Positions 36,809 through 45,767 of a stretch of DNA of 64,000 nt are shown piece by piece. The stretch's first letter is position 1. Every line of letters starts with the position of its first letter. The notes under the pieces are model-generated. The model was not told the DNA's origin. It did not search any database and saw only the letters and a list, made by a program, of their open reading frames with translations. Source of the stretch: Pseudomonas psychrophila HA-4 (lineage in GTDB: Bacteria; Pseudomonadota; Gammaproteobacteria; Pseudomonadales; Pseudomonadaceae); contig NZ_ALJC01000120.1 of NCBI RefSeq assembly GCF_000282975.1, forward strand, positions 1 through 64,000, given 5' to 3'. The translations under genes were made by a program, and so were the position numbers.

Positions 36809-39316
36809 ATGACCCGCTCCCCATTCCACCGTCTTGTATTTGGCGCCCTTCGTCGCTTGCTGTACCTGTGGGTACGCTCGGAGACGATCAATCAGTCGTC
36901 CTTATCCTTGAATCTGGATCGCAGCCGACCGGTGTTTTACGTCCTGCAATCGCCTTCCATCACCGAATTGGCGGTGGTCGACGCTGAATGCACCAAAGTG
37001 GGCTTGCCTCGTCCCGTGTTACCCGTGGCCGTCGGCCCCATGATCGAACCTGCCGCGTTCTTCTACCTGACCCCCGAGCCCGATTGGCTGGGACGTCAAG
37101 ACAAACGCGGCGCGCCCCCGACCTTGACCCGCCTGGTGGATGGCTTGACCCACAACCCGACCGAGGATGCACAAATCATTCCGGTCAGCGTGTTCTGGGG
37201 CCAATCACCCGACAGCGAATCCAGCCCCTGGAAGCTGCTGTTTGCCGACAGTTGGGCGGTCACCGGGCGCCTACGTCGCCTGTTGCGCATCCTGATACTG
37301 GGTCGCAAAACCCGTGTTCAATTCTCTGCTCCTATTCACTTGCGGGAATTGATCGACCTCAATAAAGGTCACGAACGCACGGTGCGCATGGCGCAACGGA
37401 TTTTGCGTGTGCACTTTCGTAACCTCAAAACCTCAACCATTGGCCCCGACCTGTCGCACCGGCGCAACTTGGTCAAAGGCTTGGTCAATGAGCCTTCCGT
37501 TCGCCAAGCAATTCTCGATGAGGCTGAACGCGAAAATATCACCCCGGAAAAAGCCAAGGCCCAAGCGCTGCGTTACGCCAATGAAATTGCCTCGGACTAC
37601 ACCTACACCGCCATCCGCTTTTTTGAAGTGATCCTGAGCTGGTTCTGGAACAAGATTTACGACGGGGTCAAAGTCAATCACATCGAGGGTGTACAGAACG
37701 TTGCGCAGGGCAACGAAATCATCTACGTGCCGTGTCACCGTAGCCATATCGACTATTTGTTGCTGTCTTACCTGCTGTTTCGCAACGGCCTTACCCCGCC
37801 GCACATCGCCGCGGGGATCAACCTCAATATGCCGGTTATTGGCCGCTTGCTGCGCCGTGGCGGTGCCTTCTTTATGCGCCGCACATTCAAGGGCAACCCG
37901 CTGTACACCTCGGTGTTCAACGAATACCTGCACACGCTATTCACCAAAGGCTTCCCCGTAGAGTACTTCGTCGAAGGCGGCCGCTCACGTACCGGGCGCA
38001 TGCTGCAACCTAAAACTGGGATGCTGGCCATCACCCTGCGCAGCTTCTTACGCTCATCGCGCACACCGATTGTGTTCGTGCCGGTGTACATCGGCTACGA
38101 GCGTGTTCTGGAAGGCCGCACCTACCTGGGCGAACTGCGTGGGGCGAGTAAGAAGAAAGAATCGATTTTCGACATTTTCAAAGTCATCGGTGCCCTCAAG
38201 CAGAAATTTGGCCAGGTCGCGGTCAACTTTGGCGAGCCAATCAAACTGGCTGAGTTTCTTGATCAGGAACAACCGAACTGGCGCCAGCAAGAACTGGCGC
38301 CGCTATACCGTCCTGAATGGTTGAATGCCACCACTAACCGCTTGGGCGAGAAAGTCGCCCAACACCTCAACGAAGCCGCCGCAATCAACCCGGTCAACCT
38401 GGTGGCCCTAGCCTTGCTGTCAACCAGCAAGCTGGCACTGGATGATAGGGCGATGGCTCGGGTGCTGGATTTGTACCTAGCCCTGCTGCGCCGCGTGCCT
38501 TATTCCGCGCACACCACTTTGCCAGCCGGCGATGGTCGGGCGTTGATCGAACACGTCAAAGACATGGACCTGCTCTCTGAGCAAAGCGATGCGCTGGGAA
38601 AAATCCTCTATTTGGATGAGCAAAACGCGGTGTTGATGACGTACTACCGCAACAACGTACTGCATATTTTTGCACTGCCGGCATTGCTCGCCAGCTTCTT
38701 CCAAAGCTCGTCGCGCATGACCCGCGAGCAAATTCTGCGCTACACCCGCGCGCTGTATCCTTACCTGCAGTCGGAACTGTTTATCCGCTGGTCGCTGGAT
38801 GAACTGGATGACGTGGTCGATCAATGGCTTGAAGCCTTTGTCGAACAAGGCTTGTTGCGTTTTGAGAATGACATCTACCTGCGCCCGGCGCCGAGCTCGC
38901 GGCATTTTGTACTGCTGACGCTGCTGTCCAAAAGCATTGCGCAAACCCTGCAACGCTTCTACATGGCGATCTCGCTGCTGCTTAACAGCGGCCAGAACAC
39001 CTTAAGCAGCGAAGAGCTGGAAGACTTGTGCACCATGATGGCTCAGCGCCTGTCGATCCTACACGGGCTCAACGCTCCAGAGTTCTTCGACAAAAGCCTG
39101 TTCCGCCACTTCATCGAAACATTGCTTGAACAAGACGTGCTGCGCCGTGATGAGAACGGCAAATTGAGTTACCACGAATTGCTCGGCGAACTGGCCGAGG
39201 GCGCCGCCAAACGCGTATTGCCCGCCGAGATTCGTCTGTCTATTCGTCAGGTCGCGTTGCATCGCAGCGAAGATGCACAAGACCAAACGCCGCCCTCACT
39301 GGAAAAAACGCCTTAA
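36809..39316 (+). CDS. plsB: Glycerol-3-phosphate 1-O-acyltransferase
   Basis: PlsB puts the first acyl chain on glycerol-3-phosphate, making lysophosphatidic acid at the inner membrane. At 835 residues it matches the family. The catalytic HX4D motif is CHRSHIDYLLLSYLL (His310, Asp315), with the substrate motifs GGAFFMRRTF, YFVEGGRSRTGRML and IVFVPVYIGYERV following in order. The product feeds the pathway that CdsA (14488) continues. Confidence 0.97.
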   Translation: MTRSPFHRLVFGALRRLLYLWVRSETINQSSLSLNLDRSRPVFYVLQSPSITELAVVDAECTKVGLPRPVLPVAVGPMIEPAAFFYLTPEPDWLGRQDKRGAPPTLTRLVDGLTHNPTEDAQIIPVSVFWGQSPDSESSPWKLLFADSWAVTGRLRRLLRILILGRKTRVQFSAPIHLRELIDLNKGHERTVRMAQRILRVHFRNLKTSTIGPDLSHRRNLVKGLVNEPSVRQAILDEAERENITPEKAKAQALRYANEIASDYTYTAIRFFEVILSWFWNKIYDGVKVNHIEGVQNVAQGNEIIYVPCHRSHIDYLLLSYLLFRNGLTPPHIAAGINLNMPVIGRLLRRGGAFFMRRTFKGNPLYTSVFNEYLHTLFTKGFPVEYFVEGGRSRTGRMLQPKTGMLAITLRSFLRSSRTPIVFVPVYIGYERVLEGRTYLGELRGASKKKESIFDIFKVIGALKQKFGQVAVNFGEPIKLAEFLDQEQPNWRQQELAPLYRPEWLNATTNRLGEKVAQHLNEAAAINPVNLVALALLSTSKLALDDRAMARVLDLYLALLRRVPYSAHTTLPAGDGRALIEHVKDMDLLSEQSDALGKILYLDEQNAVLMTYYRNNVLHIFALPALLASFFQSSSRMTREQILRYTRALYPYLQSELFIRWSLDELDDVVDQWLEAFVEQGLLRFENDIYLRPAPSSRHFVLLTLLSKSIAQTLQRFYMAISLLLNSGQNTLSSEELEDLCTMMAQRLSILHGLNAPEFFDKSLFRHFIETLLEQDVLRRDENGKLSYHELLGELAEGAAKRVLPAEIRLSIRQVALHRSEDAQDQTPPSLEKTP

Positions 39317-39329
39317 CTCATTAAAGAAA

Positions 39330-39358
39330 GCCGGTCAGGCACCCGGTGCCTGATCGGC
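39330..39358 (+). terminator. Hairpin after plsB
   Basis: GCCGGTCAGGCACC (39330-39343) pairs with GGTGCCTGATCGGC (39345-39358) with one mismatch, just after the plsB stop. There is no close T run (ATTGATTCTTTT follows), so it may be a weak terminator or an mRNA 3' stabiliser before the next lipoprotein gene. Confidence 0.5.
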
Positions 39359-39391
39359 GCATTGATTCTTTTCAGCCCTTTGGAGCCAGCC

Positions 39392-39790
39392 ATGAAAAAA
39401 GTCCTGTTACTCAGCCTCACCGCCCTGCTCGGAGCCTGCAGCTCGATGAACTCCACACCGCAAGCCACGCTCGACGGCGAAGTGTATTACCTGCAACGCA
39501 TCGCTCTCCCACCGACCGCTACACTTGAAGTGAGCTTGCAGGATGTATCGCTGGCCGATGCACCCGCCATTACTCTGGCCAAACAAAGTGGCCCGGTCAA
39601 AGGCCAGGTGCCGCTGCCGTTCCACCTGACGTACGACCCGGCCGAGGTCAAACCGGGCCACACCTACGCCGTAAGCGCGCGAATTGAAGAAGACGGCAAA
39701 TTGTTGTTTATCAGCACCGAGCGCAACAGCGTTGACCTCAATGCCAAGACCCTGCAACCCATCCGTTTACGTGTGGATCAAGTTCGTTAA
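39392..39790 (+). CDS. YbaY/YscW-type lipoprotein
   Basis: A 132-residue predicted lipoprotein. MKKVLLLSLTALLGAC has a lipobox ending at Cys16. The rest resembles the YbaY/YscW domain (LDGEVYYLQRIALPPTATLEVSLQDVSLAD, then PFHLTYDPAEVKPGHTYAVSARI). YscW works as a pilotin in type III secretion, but no secretion genes are near, so a housekeeping envelope role is more likely; the exact function is unknown. The start at 39392 puts the signal peptide at the N-terminus. Confidence 0.85.
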   Translation: MKKVLLLSLTALLGACSSMNSTPQATLDGEVYYLQRIALPPTATLEVSLQDVSLADAPAITLAKQSGPVKGQVPLPFHLTYDPAEVKPGHTYAVSARIEEDGKLLFISTERNSVDLNAKTLQPIRLRVDQVR

Positions 39791-39802
39791 TCCAATTTCC
39801 AT

Positions 39803-39860
39803 GTAGCGAGCTTGCTCGCGATCTTTTGATCTTAAAAGATCGCGAGACAATCGAGCGTCG
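39803..39860. repeat. REP-like inverted repeat between lipoprotein gene and mexK
   Basis: A perfect 13-bp stem, CTCGCGATCTTTT (39815-39827) and AAAAGATCGCGAG (39834-39846), with TGTAGCGAGCTTG flanking on the left and a degenerate right flank. The same family occurs in more complete form at 60121-60182. It lies between convergent genes and could terminate both. Confidence 0.7.
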
Positions 39861-39878
39861 ACCGGCGACGCCTAAAGG

Positions 39879-42800
39879 TCAGGCATTAACTTCAGGCTTT
39901 TTCACCCTGAACCACGCGGCATACAGCGCCGGCAAGAACAGCAGCGTCAACGCCGTGGCCACAATCAGACCACCCATGATCGCCACCGCCATTGGCCCGA
40001 AGAACACACTGCGTGACAACGGGATCATCGCCAGCACCGCCGCCAGCGCGGTGAGCACAATCGGCCGGAACCGACGTACCGTCGCTTCAATAATGGCCTG
40101 CCACGCATCCAGCCCCGCCGCTCTGTCCTGCTCGATCTGGTCGACCAGGATCACCGAGTTGCGCATGATCATCCCGGACAAGGCAATCGTGCCGAGCATC
40201 GCCACAAAACCAAAGGGTTTGCCGAACACCAGCAAGAACAACGTCACCCCGATCAACCCCAGCGGCGCGGTCAAGAACACCATGGCCATGCGCGAGAAAC
40301 TGCGCAGTTGCACCATCAGCAACGTCAGTACCACAACGATAAACAACGGCACTCCAGCTTTCACCGAGTCCTGTCCGCGTGCAGAGTCTTCAACCGTACC
40401 GCCCACTTCCAACAGATAACCGTCAGGCAATTGCGCACGAACGTCTTCCAGTGTCGGAAGAATCTGTTGCACCAAGGTCGCAGGTTGTTCCTTGCCGTAA
40501 ATATCAGCTCGCACCGTCACCGTCGGCAGGCGATTGCGGTGCCAGATGATGCCTTCTTCAAAGCCATATTCCAGGGTCGCGATTTGCGACAAGGCGACGC
40601 TTTGGCCATTGTCCGTCGGCACTGACAAGCTCGGCAGCAACGACAGTTCGGTGCGTTCCTGAGAGGTGCCGCGCAACAAAATTTCGATCAACTCGTTGTC
40701 TTCGCGGTACTGGCTCACCGTGGAACCCAGCAAGGTGCTTTGCAGAAATCGCGACAGGTTGGCCGTGCTCACGCCCAACGCCCGCGCCCGATCCTGATCG
40801 ACATTGAGGTACACCACTTTGCTCGGCTCCTCCCAGTCCAGGTGTACGTTCACCACGTGCGGGTTACCACGCACCTTGGCGGCCACTTTTCGCGCCAGCG
40901 CCCGAACCTCTTCGATGTGCTCGCCGGTGACCCGGAACTGCACCGGATAGCCAACCGGCGGACCATTTTCCAAGCGAGTGACCCGTGCACGAACGGTCGG
41001 GAATTGCTGGTTCAAGGTATCAATCAGCCAGGTGCGCAGGTTTTCGCGGTCTTCGATGGTCTTCGCCAGCACCACAAACTGGGCAAAGCTAGCGGCTGGC
41101 AATTGCTGGTCCAGCGGCAAGTAAAAGCGCGGCGAACCGGTGCCCGCGTAGGCCACGTAGTTCTCGATGCCGGGGTGGTCCTTGAGCAGGTTTTCGAGCT
41201 GTTTGACCTGCTCCGTGGTGTTACTCAGCGATGCGCCTTCGGCCAGTTTCAAGTCGACCATCAACTCCAATCGACTCGACGCCGGGAAGAACTGCTGCGG
41301 CACAAACTTAAACAGCACCACCGAACCCAAAAACAGCAACACCGTCAGCGCTATCACGGTTTTGCGGCGGCGCACACACCACTCCACCAGCCGTCGAACA
41401 CGCTGATAAAACGGCGTGCCATAAGGGTCCGGTGCGCTGTCACCCGTGCCGTGTTTAGCGGCATGAATCTTCGCCAGATCCGGTAATAGCAACGCGCCCA
41501 AGTAAGGCACAAACACTACCGCAGCGATCCACGACGCCACCAGCGCAATGGTCACCACTTGGAAAATCGAGCGGGTGTACTCCCCCGTACTCGACTGCGC
41601 CATAGCAATCGGCAGAAAACCGGCTGCCGTAATCAGCGTCCCGGTCAGCATCGGAAACGCCGTACTGGTCCAGGCGAAGCTAGCCGCCTTGAGCCGGTCG
41701 TAACCTTGCTCCATCTTGATCGCCATCATTTCCACGGCAATGATCGCGTCGTCCACCAGCAAACCCAGCGCCAGCACCAGCGCGCCCAGCGAGATTTTGT
41801 GTAGGCCGATACCAAAGTAATGCATGGCCGCAAAGGTCATCGCCAGCACCAGCGGAATGGCCAGCGCCACCACCATCCCGGTGCGGACACCGAGGGAGAA
41901 AAAGCTCACCAGCAATACAATCGCCAAGGCTTCCACCAGCACTTGGACGAATTCACCCACGCTGGTCTTCACCGCTGCGGGTTGGTCCGAGACTTTGGAC
42001 AACTGCATCCCGGCCGGAAGGTTCCTCTGCAACCGTTCAAACTCGGTTTCCAGCGCTTTGCCCAGTACCAGAATGTCGCCACCGTCCTTCATCGCGACGG
42101 CCAGACCAATCGAGTCCTGGCCCATAAAGCGCATGCGCGGCGCAGGCGGATCGGTAAAACCACGGCGCACATCGGCGACATCGCTGATGCGCAGCGTGCG
42201 TTCCCCAACCCGAATCGGAAAATGCTCAATTTCTTCCACGGTTTTAAAATTGCCGCTAACACGCAATTGCACGCGCTCGGTCGGGGTCTCGAAGAAGCCC
42301 GCCGTCGACACCGCGTTCTGCTCTTGAAGGGCTTGTTGCACCGCCGCCAGCGGCAAACCGAGGGTAGCCAGTTTGAGGTTGGACAACTCGATCCAGATTT
42401 TCTCGTCTTGCAGGCCCAGCAACTCCACCTTGCCGACATCCTTAACCCGTTGCAGTTGGATTTGAATGCGGTCGGCGTAGTCCTTAAGCACTGCGTAGTC
42501 GTAACCGTCCCCACTCAGGCTGTAGATATTGCCGAAGGTGGTGCCGAACTCATCGTTGAAAAACGGGCCCTGAATATCCGGCGGCAACGTTTGGCGAATG
42601 TCGCTGATTTTTTTGCGCACCTGATACCACAGCTCAGGCACTTTGGAGGAGTCCATCGAATCGCGGGCCATAAAGGTCACTTGCGACTCGCCAGGGCGCG
42701 AGAACGAGACAATGCGCTCGTACTCACCGGTTTCCATCAGTTTCTTTTCGATGCGTTCGGTCACCTGACGCGAGACTTCTTCGGCGGTGGCACCCGGCCA

Positions 42801-42956
42801 CAGCGTGCGGATGACCATGGCTTTGAAGGTGAACGGCGGGTCTTCGCTTTGTCCTAACTTGGTATAGGAAAGCGCGCCGACAATGGCCAGCAACAGCATT
42901 AAAAACAGGACAATCTGGCGATTTCGCAGTGCCCAAGCGGAAAGGTTGAAACCCAT
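39879..42956 (-). CDS. mexK: RND efflux transporter permease, MexK-like
   Basis: The inner membrane proton-driven pump of an RND multidrug efflux system, 1025 residues, with the internally duplicated 12-segment layout (segments near 14-30, 335-545, then 855-1015). GLLVDDAIIAVEMM carries the conserved Asp pair of the proton relay, and MLGTIALSGMIMRNSVILVDQIEQD is the second-half counterpart. The sequence, the 1025-residue length, the preceding adaptor gene, the divergent TetR gene and the nearby plsB all match P. aeruginosa mexJK-mexL. It starts 5 bases after mexJ. No outer membrane channel gene is present, as for mexJK, which uses a channel encoded elsewhere. Confidence 0.9.
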   Translation of the reverse strand: MGFNLSAWALRNRQIVLFLMLLLAIVGALSYTKLGQSEDPPFTFKAMVIRTLWPGATAEEVSRQVTERIEKKLMETGEYERIVSFSRPGESQVTFMARDSMDSSKVPELWYQVRKKISDIRQTLPPDIQGPFFNDEFGTTFGNIYSLSGDGYDYAVLKDYADRIQIQLQRVKDVGKVELLGLQDEKIWIELSNLKLATLGLPLAAVQQALQEQNAVSTAGFFETPTERVQLRVSGNFKTVEEIEHFPIRVGERTLRISDVADVRRGFTDPPAPRMRFMGQDSIGLAVAMKDGGDILVLGKALETEFERLQRNLPAGMQLSKVSDQPAAVKTSVGEFVQVLVEALAIVLLVSFFSLGVRTGMVVALAIPLVLAMTFAAMHYFGIGLHKISLGALVLALGLLVDDAIIAVEMMAIKMEQGYDRLKAASFAWTSTAFPMLTGTLITAAGFLPIAMAQSSTGEYTRSIFQVVTIALVASWIAAVVFVPYLGALLLPDLAKIHAAKHGTGDSAPDPYGTPFYQRVRRLVEWCVRRRKTVIALTVLLFLGSVVLFKFVPQQFFPASSRLELMVDLKLAEGASLSNTTEQVKQLENLLKDHPGIENYVAYAGTGSPRFYLPLDQQLPAASFAQFVVLAKTIEDRENLRTWLIDTLNQQFPTVRARVTRLENGPPVGYPVQFRVTGEHIEEVRALARKVAAKVRGNPHVVNVHLDWEEPSKVVYLNVDQDRARALGVSTANLSRFLQSTLLGSTVSQYREDNELIEILLRGTSQERTELSLLPSLSVPTDNGQSVALSQIATLEYGFEEGIIWHRNRLPTVTVRADIYGKEQPATLVQQILPTLEDVRAQLPDGYLLEVGGTVEDSARGQDSVKAGVPLFIVVVLTLLMVQLRSFSRMAMVFLTAPLGLIGVTLFLLVFGKPFGFVAMLGTIALSGMIMRNSVILVDQIEQDRAAGLDAWQAIIEATVRRFRPIVLTALAAVLAMIPLSRSVFFGPMAVAIMGGLIVATALTLLFLPALYAAWFRVKKPEVNA

Positions 42957-42961
42957 CGGGA

Positions 42962-44062
42962 TTACTCCTTCACCACAACATTGATCGTTCGGTTGGAACG
43001 ATCAATCGGTCGCACCTCCTGGCCTTGATGCAGTACATGCACGCCTGCAGAGACAATCCAGTCATTGGCGTTGAGGCCTTCGAGCACCGGCACGCTGTTC
43101 TCGCCAAACGGCCCGACACGCACAGGTACCTGTTCCAATGTGTTGCCTTGACCGACGCGCCATACATAGGTCGCGCCATTTTCTGCGCTCAAGGCCGACA
43201 ACGGCACCGACAACGGGGCAACACCTTCACCAGGAATAAAAACTCGAGCACTTTGCCCCAGTTCAGCCGGCACTTTGCCCTCTTCGAAAGCGATACGGGC
43301 TGCAAAGGTTCGCGACTTTGGATCAGCCGAAGGTGACAGTTCGCGAATTCGTCCGCTGAAGCGCTGACCCGGCTGTGACCACAGTTCGACCGAAACCGGC
43401 AAACCAATCTTGAAACGGCCAAAGGCTTGTTCCGGCAAGCTGATCAACACCTCACGCTCGCCATCGGCGGCCAAGGTAAACACCGTTTGCCCGGCGGCGA
43501 CCACCTGCCCGACTTCCACCTGGCGTTGTGCGATCACGCCATCTTGTGGTGCTCGCAATACGGCATAACTGGCCTGATTGCTGGCCACGTCCTGCTCCGC
43601 CTTCAGTTGCTGGAGCTTGGCTTCGCCGGAGCGATAGAGGTTTTCGGCGTTATCAAACTGCGAACGGCTGACCATTTGTCGGTCAAGCAAGGTTTTATAG
43701 CGATCACGCTCGGCGCGCACCAGATTCAAGTTGGCCTGCCCCGCCGCGACCTGGGCACGGGTGGCTTGCAGTTGCAGGCGCACGTCTTGCGGATCAAGTT
43801 CAGCCAGTGGCTGGTTAGCCTTGACCCGCTCACCTTCGTCCACCAGACGCTTGGTCACTTTGCCGCCAATACGGAATGCCAGTTGTGGGTCGAAACGCGC
43901 CCGCACCTCGCCAGGATAGCTTTGCGACGCCAGCGCCGAAGGCTGCGGTTGAACCACCATGGCCGGGCTGATCGAAACGTGTGCAGTTTTTTCCTGCCCG
44001 CACGCCGATAACAAGAACACCAGACACACAGGTAAAGCGCGGGACAAGGCATGGCGCAACAT
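42962..44062 (-). CDS. mexJ: RND efflux periplasmic adaptor, MexJ-like lipoprotein
   Basis: The membrane fusion protein that connects MexK to an outer membrane channel. The 366 residues start with a lipoprotein signal (LVFLLSAC, Cys21). Next come the barrel and lipoyl domains (LAFRIGGKVTKRLVDEGERV, VLRAPQDGVIAQRQVEVGQVV) around a coiled-coil hairpin at about 95-165. It is first in the mexJK operon, transcribed away from mexL. Confidence 0.9.
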   Translation of the reverse strand: MLRHALSRALPVCLVFLLSACGQEKTAHVSISPAMVVQPQPSALASQSYPGEVRARFDPQLAFRIGGKVTKRLVDEGERVKANQPLAELDPQDVRLQLQATRAQVAAGQANLNLVRAERDRYKTLLDRQMVSRSQFDNAENLYRSGEAKLQQLKAEQDVASNQASYAVLRAPQDGVIAQRQVEVGQVVAAGQTVFTLAADGEREVLISLPEQAFGRFKIGLPVSVELWSQPGQRFSGRIRELSPSADPKSRTFAARIAFEEGKVPAELGQSARVFIPGEGVAPLSVPLSALSAENGATYVWRVGQGNTLEQVPVRVGPFGENSVPVLEGLNANDWIVSAGVHVLHQGQEVRPIDRSNRTINVVVKE

Positions 44063-44100
44063 GGAGATGACCTTTCGCTAATAGGGCGTGGAATATTTAT

Positions 44101-44141
44101 ACTGGACGGCATGTTATTAATACCAAACTCACCAGTCCAGT
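44101..44141. promoter_or_regulatory. Candidate MexL operator
   Basis: ACTGGAC at 44101-44107 and its inverted copy GTCCAGT at 44135-44141 lie 34 bases apart centre to centre in the 90-base gap between mexJ and mexL. The match extends outward: TTTAT-ACTGGAC on one side and GTCCAGTAATAAA on the other. MexL is known to repress both its own gene and mexJK from the shared region. That this exact palindrome is the site is inference. Confidence 0.6.
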
Positions 44142-44152
44142 AATAAACGGAA

Positions 44153-44791
44153 ATGTCCGACAATCCTTTACCCCCCAATGCCCTCGGGCGCCCCAAAGAC
44201 ATGGCAAAACGCCAGTCCATCCTCGATGCGGCCAAATCCCTTTTTCTGACCAAGGGCTATGCCAATACCAGCATGGACGCGGTCGCAAACCTGGCTGGGG
44301 TATCAAAACTGACTGTTTACAGCCACTTCACCGACAAAGAGACGCTGTTCTCCTCGGCGATCCTGGCCAAATGCTCAGAACAGTTACCGGACTTGTTTTT
44401 TGAGTTGCCCAGCGGCGTGCCCATTGAAACAGTGCTGTTAAACATTGGCCGTGGTTTTCAGATGCTGATTAACAGCGAGGAGTCGCTGAACCTGCATCGG
44501 CTGATGGTGACGCTTGGCAGTCAGGACCCGAAGCTCTCACAGATATTCTTCGAGGCAGGACCCGAGCGGGTGGTACACGAGATGGAACGCCTGCTGAGCA
44601 AGATTCACCAGACGGGAGCCCTGTGCATTGAGCGACCGCATTACGCGGCGGAGCACTTTTTTTGCATGCTCAAAGGTTCACCCAACTTTCGCTTGTTGTA
44701 CGGCTGCGGCGGGCTGCTGACGCCGCAAGAGTACGACGCACATGTGCAGGAAGTGGTGAGCATGTTTATGCGAGCTTATCGACCGGAATGA
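44153..44791 (+). CDS. mexL: TetR-family repressor, MexL-like
   Basis: A 212-residue TetR-type regulator. The N-terminal helix-turn-helix is NTSMDAVANLAGVSKLTVYSHFTDKETLF at about residues 40-68, with a ligand-binding C-terminal domain after it. It is divergent from mexJ and, by analogy with P. aeruginosa MexL, should repress mexJK and itself. A REP-like hairpin with a T run follows its stop. Confidence 0.88.
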   Translation: MSDNPLPPNALGRPKDMAKRQSILDAAKSLFLTKGYANTSMDAVANLAGVSKLTVYSHFTDKETLFSSAILAKCSEQLPDLFFELPSGVPIETVLLNIGRGFQMLINSEESLNLHRLMVTLGSQDPKLSQIFFEAGPERVVHEMERLLSKIHQTGALCIERPHYAAEHFFCMLKGSPNFRLLYGCGGLLTPQEYDAHVQEVVSMFMRAYRPE

Positions 44792-44810
44792 ACACCGAGT
44801 TGCCAAGACT

Positions 44811-44867
44811 GCCCCTCACCCCAACCCTCTCCCCGGTCCATTCAGGGAGAGGGCTAGGGTGAGGGGC
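44811..44867. terminator. GC-rich inverted repeat, probable bidirectional terminator
   Basis: A long stem from GCCCCTCACCCC (44811) to GGGTGAGGGGC (44867), imperfect in the middle, with a 10-base loop and CTTTTG after it on the plus strand. It lies between the convergent mexL and rsmJ genes. It belongs to the same repeat family as positions 1-40 (shared GGGAGAGGGCTAGGGTGAGG). Confidence 0.7.
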
Positions 44868-44879
44868 TTTTGATTCTGC

Positions 44880-45674
44880 TTAAGGCTTTAGCGCTTTTTT
44901 CGGGTAAATATCGTAACGGCTCGATTTGCCATCCAGTGCATGGCTCGGTTTAGGCCCGGCAATACACGGTGCTTTGCGCGGGCGCTTAACCACAACCCGA
45001 TGCGTAGCCAACGCCAATGCGGCTTCTAGCAAGGCTGGCGCGTCGTTGTCATCCCCGACCAGTGGCCGGAACAGGCGCATTTCTTTCTTAACGAGAGCCG
45101 TTTTCTCACGATGCGGGAACATCGGGTCGAGGTAGATCACCTGCGGCGCCTCGCCTTCCCAGTTGCGCATCACTTCAATCGAGTTGCCTTTGAGCAAGTG
45201 CATGCGCGACACAATCGGCGCCACGTCAAAGTCATCCAGCCCCCGGGCTAGGCCGTCTTCTAGCAATGCACCGATCAGGGGTTGGCGTTCGACCAAGCTC
45301 ATCTCACAGCCCAGGCTTGCCAACACAAACGCATCCTTGCCCAATCCCGCTGTGGCATCCAGCACGCGTGGGCGCACGCCCTGCTGAATACCGACCGCTT
45401 TGGCAATCATCTGCCCGGTGCCGCCGCCAAACAATCGCCGGTGGGCCGCGCCGCCTTCAACAAAGTCCACCCGCACCGGGCCGGGAGCATCGGGGCCAAG
45501 CTGTTGCAGTTGCAAACCTTGAGGGCCGACTTGCAGGGCGAATGCAACGTCAGCCTCATGCTCAGGCTCGGCCAAAGGCAGCCCCAAGCGCTCAGCCCAT
45601 TGCTCGGCCAAGGCCTGATAAGCCTCCTCCAATGCCTCGACGTTGATACGACTGCCCGCTGCTTGCTCAATCAT
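44880..45674 (-). CDS. rsmJ: 16S rRNA (guanine1516-N2)-methyltransferase
   Basis: RsmJ methylates G1516 of 16S rRNA. The 264-residue protein has a class I SAM domain with LDATAGLGKDAFVLASLGC and the catalytic DPMFPHREKTA motif that defines the family. The genome position next to mexL fits P. aeruginosa. It is separated from the next gene (45768, opposite strand) by about 90 bases. Confidence 0.95.
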   Translation of the reverse strand: MIEQAAGSRINVEALEEAYQALAEQWAERLGLPLAEPEHEADVAFALQVGPQGLQLQQLGPDAPGPVRVDFVEGGAAHRRLFGGGTGQMIAKAVGIQQGVRPRVLDATAGLGKDAFVLASLGCEMSLVERQPLIGALLEDGLARGLDDFDVAPIVSRMHLLKGNSIEVMRNWEGEAPQVIYLDPMFPHREKTALVKKEMRLFRPLVGDDNDAPALLEAALALATHRVVVKRPRKAPCIAGPKPSHALDGKSSRYDIYPKKALKP

Positions 45675-45767
45675 CTAAAAACACGCTCAAAAATTTAATG
45701 ATCGGCAAACGCTGCCGATAAATGAAATATCCGGCATTTTGCCAGAGCTGGGCGTCGACCGAGAGCT

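Noticed and set aside
39392..39790. Evidence of a type III secretion locus from a YscW-like lipoprotein
   Set aside because: No other secretion genes lie nearby, and YbaY-like proteins occur in many bacteria without type III secretion.
39879..44062. Assignment of the RND pair to TriC or another tripartite system
   Set aside because: A single adaptor, the divergent TetR gene and neighbouring plsB and rsmJ match mexJK-mexL better than triABC, which has two adaptors.
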